From Hysterium pulicare CBS 123377 (lineage: Eukaryota > Ascomycota > Dothideomycetes > Hysteriales > Hysteriaceae), in NCBI GenBank assembly GCA_000467715.1, contig AJFK01000160.1:1-32230 (forward strand): 32,230 nt of DNA, read 5' to 3'. Positions 20,054-28,786 of this stretch are shown in pieces (the stretch's first letter is position 1; each line of letters begins with the position of its first letter). Under the pieces are notes generated by a model that saw only the letters and a program-made list of their open reading frames with translations, did not search any database and was not told where the DNA came from. A program made the position numbers and the translations under genes.

Positions 20054-22045
20054 TCAAATGATATGGGGAAAGTATTGAGACCAATTTGGAACCTGGTATG
20101 CAGAAGCTGGGAGATGGGGCAAAGTGACGAAGCATTCCACAACAAGGAACACTCGTGCCGTAAGGTAGAGTAAGACATAACAGCCAACCCACACCCAGAA
20201 AAAGTAGACGACTCCAGTGAGGACAAAGGGAGAAAGCTTGCGTCTCTGTCGTCCGAGGAGAGAAAGTAGAGGAAACGAGAGATAAGCTGGACCTGAAACA
20301 ACCAATACCAGGCCGGATAAGCGCCACAGGATTCTCTGTGGCCCGGTAGGAAAAGGTGCGTTCCATGCTGTGAGATGAAGGCCACCGTAAATCAAACCGG
20401 CGATGAGGAAGCCGACTTTGAAAGTGGTAGTGCTACCATCCTCCCCATTACCCAGTACCAAGTCCATCAGCGATATCGTCTGCCAATTCCCAATTCGAGG
20501 GACCAGTCTACCAGCATCCGCAATCACTGGCATGTTGAGCTTTAGATACCCGTCGGGTGGTAACGCTCTCGCAGCAAGCTCGAAGCGACCTATATCCGCG
20601 GGTGAAAGATCAACAAATACAACGTCATCGCTAAATTCTTCGTCCCTCGTGGTGAAGTCATGGAAGCTCTCCCCTCTATAGAGTCGGTAATGGTTTGGTT
20701 TCAGTGGGAACTTGCGCTCATAGTGCTGTTTCTTTTCATCGGAGAAGTGTTCTCTGTTATCTGAGGCCCATCTATTGTAAGTGAAGTTCAGCCACTCATC
20801 GCGTTTCTCACGTTTTCGGGACAAATATCCGATGTTGAATACTGCTGTCATTCGAACTTGGCTCTGAGTTACGAGGAGAGCTATTATACCATCAATGTCC
20901 TCGCCACGAATGAGGGTGGGTTCTCCGACATCAGAGGGCTTATCCCACCAAAGGAAGTAGATGAGCAGCGTGCACACAGCGTGAGCGAACGTATTCAGTT
21001 CCAGGAGACTAATGGAGAGGCCTTGTGACAACCGGAAGATACATTGAATGCAGAACCAGGAGGCTTGAATGAGAACGAGAACTTTGGCCAGGCCGTTTTC
21101 TTTGCTTTTGTCGCTGATTTCCGATAGGGGGATGTTCGGAAGAGACCCGGGACTCATCTTGGCCAGGAAAGCGAGTTGTTCGCCTGTGAGAGCCATCCGC
21201 TTGATCCCGTTCGGTAAAACTCCAGGAGGAACGTCATTTTCATCTATTGCGAAACCGCCCATAGCGGTGTAATGACTATGAGTCATAGTCCAAGGGTGAA
21301 TCTTGGCATGTCTTTGGTTTTCTACATCAGGAGTTTGCTTGGTCTGCATGTCATCAGCAGACGCTTTTGAACGAATTGAACCAGCCTGGAAGCTTCGATC
21401 GCTCAGGTCAATCGTCGTACATTGCTGTACTAGACGCTGATCGAAGATGTACAAGACTTTAAGGAGGTTTAGATAGGGAGATGGACTTACACTCAAAGTT
21501 TGATGTTCATCATCGTATGGATTGCGTCGACGAAAACAACTTTGAACAGCTTCTCGAAGTCGGATATGCCAAGGACGAGAAACGGGCTGTCCATGGCTTT
21601 TCCTCATCAGGAAGTAGATCTTACGAGCCGTCTTATGCTGTTGAAAGGCTGTCCAAGCCACCTACCGACGAGTTAGCATTGGCTGCAGATTTGATGACTA
21701 TCAAATGTATCTGCGGTGCGAGAGCATCGCGAGGAGGTCCGAATTATATGGATATTTTTGACAATGTCCTATCACTGCTGGTAGAGAATATTTACTGACT
21801 AGCTCAGGAGCGAATAGGCCAACAATAAGCCATCCTAATTTTCGGAATAGCTGTTTCGATAAGAGCTTCTTCCAAAATCCTTCTGATTCTTCCCTTCGTT
21901 CCGGAATATTGAGATGTACTGCGGTCCAAACGCAAAGACCGATGGTAATGATGCAGTTGGAAAGAATGCCGTACGTCCCACGGACCTGCGGCTCAGGATG
22001 CCATGACGACGTATCATTGTATTGACCACCGTAGGGGGTGAACAT
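20054..22045 (-). CDS. Uncharacterised fungal multi-pass membrane protein
   Basis: Exon 1 is 22045-21800 and exon 2 is 21661-20054, joined over a 138-nt phase-0 intron (GTCAGT; GCTAAC branch; GGTAG), giving 617 residues. It belongs to a widespread filamentous-fungal family recognised by WHPEPQVRGTYGILSNC, the HPWTMTHS.Y..MGGF segment and GLSISLLELNTFAHA; its function is not established. Hydrophobic segments occur near residues 24-45 and 68-88, in the middle (VLVLIQASWFCIQCIFRL, AHAVCTLLIYFLWW) and at the C-terminus (VGFLIAGLIYGGLHLTAW and three more), with a large central soluble stretch. A perfect GTAAGT donor inside exon 2 (HQTLS, then VSPSP) followed by an in-frame 66-nt stretch ending in CAG could be a further intron, which would remove 22 residues. 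The neighbours give no functional clue. Confidence 0.8.
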
Positions 22046-22309
22046 CGTAACTTAATTGCGTTGTGAATTCTTGTAGCACTGCGCAGATGATTTGAGAGTA
22101 AATCCTTGCGCCCGGCCTTGTTGTAGCCAAAACAGGGCTCGATCGTTATAGGACGTTGTTACAACACCAACTTTATCGCCACTGTATCGCTGTTGTGTAC
22201 TTCGGGTTCGTGGGTTCATCAGTATTCGCTGCAAGGCTTGACAAATTCAAGTATTGAATTTCAAGGGGTGAGGTAGGGAGATTCTTATCATGAATGATGC
22301 GGGCGCTTA

Positions 22310-22333
22310 GCAAGCCACAACGCAAGCCACAAC
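22310..22333. repeat. Two tandem copies of a 12-base unit
   Basis: The unit GCAAGCCACAAC occurs twice head to tail and is followed by a partial GCCACA. It lies in the 22046-22804 spacer upstream of the membrane protein gene, which shows nothing else. Confidence 0.6.
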
Positions 22334-22804
22334 GCCACAGAGTTTCATGAAACGAACATTTTGCACCACACTTTTTAGGATGCACAGCCTTGCTCTCGCA
22401 ACGCGACCGTGGGTTCTTATAATAGGGTGAGGCAAGCCGCTGAGGCCTTATGATCCGCAAGCGTATCGACAATATAAAAAGAAAGTTAGATATGTGCAAT
22501 AACACCAAAAAAAATTAAATCCGACAGAAGCTTCGGAGCAATAAATAACCTTCAAAATGGTACCCAGCTTGCCACCATTATCGCAGCTTCGCGCGGACTC
22601 CGCCGTTCCCTGAAGCTGTGAAGTCTGGAATGGTCTAGGCAACATTCATCTATGGTGTCCGAGTTCTAGAGTATATACAACGAAGGTAGGCCTAAGTTTG
22701 AAGAGAGATCGGACCTAGGGACAGTTTAAGAAATATGCTATGAATAGACGGTACGAGCGGTGGCGTATGCTTTGCCCTCGAGTGTCTTCAACCCATTGAC
22801 TTTG

Positions 22805-22874
22805 GCCGGCGCACAGGAATTGAACCTGGGTCTCTTCCCGACAAGGAAGTATTCTGCCACTAAACTACACCGAC
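22805..22874 (-). tRNA. tRNA-like locus 1 (Asp GTC-like anticodon loop)
   Basis: On the minus strand, a 70-nt stretch begins GTCGGTG and ends CGCCGGC; these pair over 7 positions with G-U wobbles. An A box (TAGTTTAGTGG) fits the pol III consensus, and the B box GGTTCAATTCC differs from GGTTCGANTCC at one base. The D arm keeps the AGTGGCA loop. The anticodon stem CTTCC/GGAAG encloses TTGTCG, giving T33 and a GTC triplet, but the loop is only 6 nt. The T stem has an internal C-T mismatch, and no clear T-run terminator follows. It may be a divergent tRNA or a degenerate copy. Confidence 0.45.
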
Positions 22875-23121
22875 TTCGACTGTAAAGGTCTGGAATGAAG
22901 ACACCCATGAGGGCAAAGCAGGCTGCTTAATAAACAGATCGTGGAAGATGAGAGCGATGGATGGTTGCTGTGCGCGAACAAACTATGCACCAAAAGATGT
23001 CAGTCAGAAAGTGGAATATGAGCAAGGAAGTGGAAGAATACTGATGATTGGTCCAGCGATAGCCTCAAAGCTTCCCTGCCACATTTTCTTCAAGTGTCTT
23101 TACTAGAAACGTTGGAGGTGG

Positions 23122-23229
23122 GTCGGAGCGCAGGAATTGAACCTGGGTCTTCCGTTGAAGAGGTTGCAGGGCATCTTGCCATGCCCTGCCACCTCTTCAG
23201 CAGATATTCTACCACTAGACTACACCGAC
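23122..23229 (-). pseudogene. tRNA-like locus 2 with hairpin insertion
   Basis: It shares the GTCGGTGTAG start, the A box (TAGTCTAGTGG), AGACCCAGGTTCAATTCCTG and a similar 3' end with locus 1 about 350 bases away. It is 38 nt longer because of an insertion in the anticodon region. The bases upstream (TGTCTTCATACCAGAGCGTT versus TGTCTTCATTCCAGACCTTT) are also similar, so the unit was duplicated with its flank. The anticodon stem is poorly paired (TCTGC against GGAAGA) and no T33-anticodon arrangement fits. A true tRNA intron is less likely than an insertion. Confidence 0.45.
23156..23199. repeat. Near-perfect hairpin inside tRNA-like locus 2
   Basis: Two 19-base arms (beginning TGAAGAGGTTGCAGGG and ending CCCTGCCACCTCTTCA) pair at 18 of 19 positions around the 6-base loop CTTGCC. 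The whole 44-base element sits within the anticodon region of the tRNA-like sequence. Confidence 0.85.
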
Positions 23230-24085
23230 TTTTTGTCTAACGCTCTGGTATGAAGACATCCTGATAGAGATGGCGATGGCAACGCATCTGCCGAGGGACG
23301 CTAAAGCAGAGATGAGAGGTGGTAGGCGATCGCAGATGGGATTTGAGAGACTGTGAGAAACGCTGATAAGCCTCTCCATGTGTGAGCGAGTGAACGAGGT
23401 GATCCGGGCCCGCAAAGACATGTAGGGAGAGCAAGTTGTAGCACATATGTGTCTGGAGATGAAAGTATCGTGCCACGACGAGAACACAGCTTCGCAGCGC
23501 GCAGATGAGAAAAGAAGGTCGGAATGTTCGTGGAGAGTGGGGAGAAGCGGTGAAACCCAGCCGTCGCAGCGATGCATCTCGCTTCAGGCCAAACATTTCT
23601 CCGATTGGTGCATCGATTCCGGTCAACGCCAACACCCTCGTTCATCTCGCCAACGTTTGATGTCCCGCTAAAAGATCACGGAATCATTTCTTTTTGCAGC
23701 AGATGCAAGCCTTCGTCGTCTTGGGAGTCAATTCCAACCGGCCTGTTGGTCTGTAAAGAGCTTAATCGAACCGATGGTGCTGCGAGTCGCCCGCGGTAAT
23801 GGAGACGGGGCTTGATGGTTACAGAGTTTCCTTTTATTTCCTCATTATCGTGCCGCGCTCTAGAAGCAATGGCGTTTCCTTATATTCGATGAGGGCGCTG
23901 GTACGTTTGATTGCGAGTTGAGTTTGGTTCTCTCATCTTTCTTTGGCCGTTGGCTGCTTCCATTCATTCTCGTACATACATTCAGAGTCGTTGACTCGAC
24001 TCCTTCGTTTTCAGAAGTCATTCGTTTCGTACACTCTTTCAAACGTCCAATCGCTCTTTTTCTGGTGTAGAACACCTCAAAAAAT
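23230..24085. other. Promoter-containing intergenic region
   Basis: Several overlapping minus-strand open stretches (23215-23645) have no family-like features. The right end (about 23880-24085) is T/C-rich and probably carries the promoter and leader of the expansin-like gene. Confidence 0.4.
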
Positions 24086-25290
24086 ATGAAATTTTCGTTG
24101 ATCACGTTGGCAACAGCCCTGAGCATTGCCCATGCCCAATCTTTCTGTTCCGAAAATGTCGTTTTTGTGACCATCACTCCAACAACGACTGTTACATGCG
24201 GAGGGACTATTTATACGACGATCACTGAGAGGACAACGGTCAATGTCCCCGCCGTCTCTTCGATAGCCGCCGTCTTATCCTCTCAAGCCCCTGAGTCATC
24301 TGCAGCGGCCGAGTCCACGACAGTCGTCTTCTCAACTCTCTTCGTCCAACCCTCTCCAGTACCAACATCTTCGTCATCTGCAGTGGTTGAAAACACATAC
24401 TACCCCTACTTCCCCAACACCACCACCGATGATTTCGTCCAAAACACCTTGTCCTTTGAGCTGGCTTCAAGTTCCACCGCCGAAGCTGAGGTATCTAGTT
24501 CCGCACCCGTAGGAACTAGTGAGGCCGCCGCTGCTATCTCAACATCAGCTCCATCTTCTGTGAGCTCCGCAACCTCAACTACTGCTGTCTCCTCCCAGGC
24601 CTCTGAAGCTGCCGCCAGCACATCCGCTCTCAGCGGCAGCAACTCAGGCGAAGCAACCTTCTACGGCGGCAACGTAGCCGGCGGAATGTGCAGCTTTAGC
24701 ACCTACACCCTTCCCTCCGGAATCTTCGGCACCGCACTCTCCGACTCCAACTGGGACTCAGCCGGCAACTGCGGAGCTTGTATTTCGGTGACGGGACCGA
24801 GCGGGAACTCGATCAAAGCAATGGTAAGAGTGTAATCCGACGACGTGTTTTAATAATATGCTGACAAGGCGTGAAGATCGTAGACCAATGCCCAGGCTGC
24901 GGCACCAACCACCTCGACCTCTTTCCCGAGGCATTCTCCTCCCTCGCCGATCCAAGCAAAGGCATAATCAACGTCTCCTGGTCCATCGTCCCCTGCGGCA
25001 TCACCTCTTCCCTGCAACTGCACAACAAAGACGGGACGTCCCAGTACTGGTTCTCCATGCAAGTCGTAAATGCAAATGTACCCGTCACCAAGCTCGAAGT
25101 CAGCATCGATGGCGGAAACACGTGGCAAGCTACCGAGAGACAGGACTACAATTTCTTTGAGAATGCTAGTGGATTTGGGACGCAGAGTGTGGATGTTAGG
25201 GTTACGAGTTCGACGGGGGAGAGAATTGTTGTTAAGGATGTGGGGATTGGAAGTGGGACGATTTTTACGGCGGGGGCTAACTTCTCTTAG
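24086..25290 (+). CDS. Expansin-like secreted protein (DPBB plus CBM63-like)
   Basis: Exon 1 is 24086-24823 and exon 2 is 24877-25290, joined over a 53-nt phase-0 intron (GTAAGA to GTGAAG), giving 383 residues. The junction produces SIKAMIVDQCPGCGTNHLDL, the hallmark of expansin/loosenin-type double-psi beta-barrel domains. The order is: signal peptide (residues 1-17, LATALSIAHA), a short Cys-containing segment, a long Ser/Thr/Ala-rich linker (about 45-187) that is probably O-glycosylated, the DPBB domain (about 188-287, SGEATFYGGNVAGGMCSF) and a C-terminal CBM63-like beta-sandwich (about 288-383, KLEVSIDGGNTWQATER). Such proteins loosen cellulose networks without hydrolysis. The HLDL Asp is kept. 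Confidence 0.9.
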
Positions 25291-25572
25291 AGAGCGGTGC
25301 GATTTCGTGTTGAGATTATGTAGTCGATGGTCTTTATTCGAGAAGATAGTCCCGGGATCATATTTTTGGGCTTGCCCGGTGTTCTTCGGTTCTTGTATGC
25401 ATTGGTATTTATCAATCAAACCTTTTGAGCTCTACGTAAGAGCTGAATGTCTTTACTATGTTACACGGAGTCAGTGAGGACGCGTAAAAGTTTTGATGCA
25501 AACAATTCACGGAAATAAAACATAGCTGAAATGTGATTATTCTCCATTTTAGTCCAACAGGATTTATGGTGT

Positions 25573-27094
25573 CTAAATATTCTCCGTAGCATGTCCGGTG
25601 GGACCTTGCGAAGCATCTGCATCAAATTAGCACAGTCAACCATAGCTTCGTAAGAGTACTCACAATCCATAGTAACAAAAGCGCGATCCACCTCCCCCAA
25701 CCCCTCAGTACAATACTGCAATGTCTCCGCCACATCATGCGCCTTCCTCAACTCCGTCTTCTCATCCATCAACACATCCATCTCCACCCACACTCCATCC
25801 CCAGCATGATAACTACTAATCGACTTATAACCTCCCACCAGCGGCGAAAACCTCCAAGCCATATACATCATTTTCCTCGCGGTCCGATCAGGCGCCGCAG
25901 ACCCAGTTAACCGCGTAACGTTCTCGAGACAGGTGCCCGCCCAATCGTAGATAATGAAGAGCGAGAGTATCGCAGCACCCACAGGATCCAACCACCAGAC
26001 ATTACATTTATATCCAATGTAAGGGAAGAGCAGAGACAGCGTATTAAAATAAACATCCGTCTTACAATCCTGCGCCAAAGCCTGCACCTGCGTCGTCTTA
26101 ACTCTAATACACCCAAACCAAATAATCCCCTTCACAACAATCGTACTCGCCATCGACCCAATCGCGAGCGGCGGCAGCTGCGTAGTCTCATGTTTACCGC
26201 TCGGAAGCAGCTCCTGGACCGACTCTTGCAGGATCTGGATGAAGGAGACGATCATTATTATGGAGAATACGAGGATGCCGATAGGTTCGAGACGGCGGCG
26301 GCCGACGGGGAATTTGGCGCGGAGGCGCTGGAGACGCCAGCCTACGAGCTTGTTGGTGCTCCAGATTATGAGGGTGCAGAGGAGGTCGAGGGCGGAGTCG
26401 ACGAGGGAGGCGATGAGGGAGAGGGAGTCGGAGTAGATGGCTGCGATGCCTTTTGCGGCGAGGAGGAGGATGTTGACGACGACGTTAATCTGTGCATGTG
26501 TCAGGTGGATTCGTGAGAATGCTAGTACAGACTAACGTTGATGGCCCATTTGGCATTCCTTGCAGCCTTTCGTCTCTTTTCGCGTTCTTCCTCTGGGAGG
26601 AAGCATTCCACGCGTTCCTCGCTGCCATGTAAAGGACCCTGTTGTTCTGCTACGCCATCGTGATCCAAGTCTTGCGGGTTCATGCTATCAAGGACATCGT
26701 CTGCTAGAGACATGACGATCGTATCCACTTCCGCCCAATCATCTAGTCGCTTGTTCTGCTCTTCGTAGAACTTTCGAATCTTCTTCGGCATGTCTTTCAG
26801 CTGTAGACGTATCAGCAAGATTTCAGGTCCAGGGCTGGGGCTGGGGCGACATACCTGCTTCTCGCTCTTCCTGAACTTCTCAAGCGCGTCTCGATCAACG
26901 CCTTCCAGTAGTTGTTTCTTGAGTAGTTCAGCCCTCCGATTGTCGATTGTGGCTTCGATGGCATCTCGAAATCGCTGTCGTGGACGGTTGCTGTCGGTCT
27001 TTCCGTTGCCATTTTCAAGGTCGACATGGTCGTGTTTGTTGTAGCTACGCGACCTTGGTTCGGCCATGAACTCTCGTCGACGAGAAGCAACCAT
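25573..27094 (-). CDS. CDF-family divalent metal transporter (DxxxD, Mn-type candidate)
   Basis: Four exons: 27094-26855, 26800-26537, 26489-25664 and 25616-25573; 457 residues. The last small exon restores the usual ending VTMDYASQGPTGH. The N-terminal about 160 residues are cytosolic and charged (KDMPKKIRKFYEEQNKRLDD). The membrane domain begins NVVVNILLLAAKGIAAIYSD and carries the CDF signature SDSLSLIASLVDSALD. Metal-site motifs are DSALD (Asp199/203) and DCKTD (Asp309/313). DxxxD in both is the pattern of the Mn/Fe-type CDF branch, whereas Zn members have His in these motifs. A cytoplasmic domain follows (GDGVWVEMDVLMDE). By family knowledge it is a proton-coupled exporter or compartment loader; the Mn preference is an inference. 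An alternative start is Met10 (27067). The gene is convergent with the expansin-like gene. Confidence 0.9.
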
Positions 27095-27315
27095 GTTGTA
27101 TTGACTGGCTCGGTTCCCTGGATGTTCCTCTGAGTGACAGTGGTGTTGGTGTTGGTGTCAGCGAGACTATGAAACAGAAAGGGGAGGACGTCGGATTGAA
27201 GGGCGTCATGGAGGATTATTTGGATGGCCCATGATGCATGCACCACAAGCGAGCTATGCTGAATAAAGTCAAGCCAATGGAGCGGTGCCTGAATCCAACC
27301 GGCAGAGCCGGGAAA

Positions 27316-27381
27316 GCCTTTCCAAGCGTTGTCTAGAGCCTTTCGGAGCGTTGTCCAAAGCCTTTCCAAGCTTTGTCTAAG
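27316..27381. repeat. Three tandem 22-base repeats
   Basis: Units at 27316-27337, 27338-27359 and 27360-27381 share GCCTTTCnnAGCnTTGTCnAnn with 3-5 differences. They lie about 220 bases upstream of the CDF start codon. Confidence 0.85.
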
Positions 27382-28302
27382 AAAAACCTGGCAGCCGAAT
27401 TGCGGGACGTCGCGAACATGATCGCCCCGTCTCCCTTGCTTCCATGACGTCTAGCGTGTCGCGTCTGCACATGACAAGCTTGTTTCAACCTCCATCAACT
27501 CCATGATGCTTTGAATAGGAACAATGCAACCCTCCAAAGCCTTCAAAGCGACGAGAGACTTGTGGCTTGATGATCGTAGACGTGTAACTAGCTTCTTTCC
27601 AGACTCTGCATGCGGACCTTGTGACGCATGCTTGTAAATTGCCTCTGACCGAATCCCCTGACCCGAAGACGCGACCGACATCTTCAGGTACAAGATTAAA
27701 AATGGAAGCAATGATGCTTGATACTCATCTATAGAATACAGGGAGGAATCGAGAAGCGCCCCGAAAAACTCCTGTGGTGTGTCGCAGAAGATGTCTCAGG
27801 CATTGTGTTAGATAAGAGGAGTAGATTTCGGGGGTTTGAGGCCTACAAACACAAGTTGCAGGTTAGAATTCACCAATCATTCTCAATAAAAATACAACTG
27901 GTAAGACCTCATGCTCATTTATCTCCTCTTCTGCAACTATTTCTATATCAACTCAGCCCTCGGAAATATAAATAAATAATCAAGAAGAGAAATGACAACG
28001 ACAAGATATTTGGGCCATATAAGCATTGTGAAGAATATGAACAAGACGCGGTAAAAATACAGCTCAGGGTTTAAGATACAAATCTAATATTGACTGCATT
28101 GGCGCGATATTGGATATTCAAAGAGATGCGACTTGGACATAGGCGGCGCGATGAAAACGTTACATGTATGTTGAATTTTTAGGAGATGGCAAGCTCACTC
28201 GCTAGGCGGTAAGACGCAGCAAGATACCTCAGACGCCAACCGACATTATGAATACACATCCGATAGAGCTAAATATCATAATAAAACAAACTATTTTCCG
28301 AG
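27382..28302. other. Intergenic region, no gene recognised
   Basis: Short open stretches on both strands (27451-27711 minus, 27718-27975 plus) lack family features or clear splice signals. Confidence 0.45.
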
Positions 28303-28330
28303 ACCTGCATTGTACTCTGTCAATGCAGGT
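28303..28330. repeat. Perfect inverted repeat upstream of the Ulp1-like gene
   Basis: The 10-base arms ACCTGCATTG and CAATGCAGGT flank the 8-base loop TACTCTGT. It lies 457 bases before the ATG at 28787. It may be a hairpin or a protein-binding dyad; its role is unknown. Confidence 0.75.
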
Positions 28331-28786
28331 TTCCATTGTGAAATAATTTCCCAGCGTTCTCACCGAGAAGCAAACACCAGGGATGCACCGCCCAAGAAGT
28401 CCTCCAATAACCGTCGCTATAGTCGCGAGAAATCACTCTCCTGGGCTCCTCCGACGGTCGGCGCTCTCCCCTGATTGGACAAGAAAGTTCAAGTGAATGG
28501 AAGTTTCCCAAGGTTCGCCAATCGACCCACCAATCTCCAGGTGAATTGGGCCTGGAAATCATCACGCGCAAGCTTTCATTCTATTGAATTACTTTCACCG
28601 CAGGTTGGACCAACCACAAATACGGCTTTCGGCCGCTCTTCCTTCAAATTTTCTCTCCCATCAACTGCCCACAAATTCACACTCTCCAGCAGCCACCGTT
28701 TCTCAATAGTGGTTATAGCCTACAAACATTTGTTCCTAGTTACCCATCCACACACACACCACTCAATCTCTCCCACACTCATCATC

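Noticed and set aside
23215-23645. Three overlapping minus-strand frames of 114-132 codons as a new gene
   Set aside because: They overlap one another, have no consistent codon pattern, no signal or domain features, and one starts inside the tRNA-like locus.
24240-24642. Antisense open frames in the Ser/Thr linker of the expansin-like gene
   Set aside because: They are low-complexity shadows of the repeated Ser/Thr/Ala codons.
28475-28786. 104-residue N-terminal extension of the Ulp1-like protein
   Set aside because: The stretch is C/T- and A/C-rich like a promoter and leader, has no conserved features, and the later Met has better placement.
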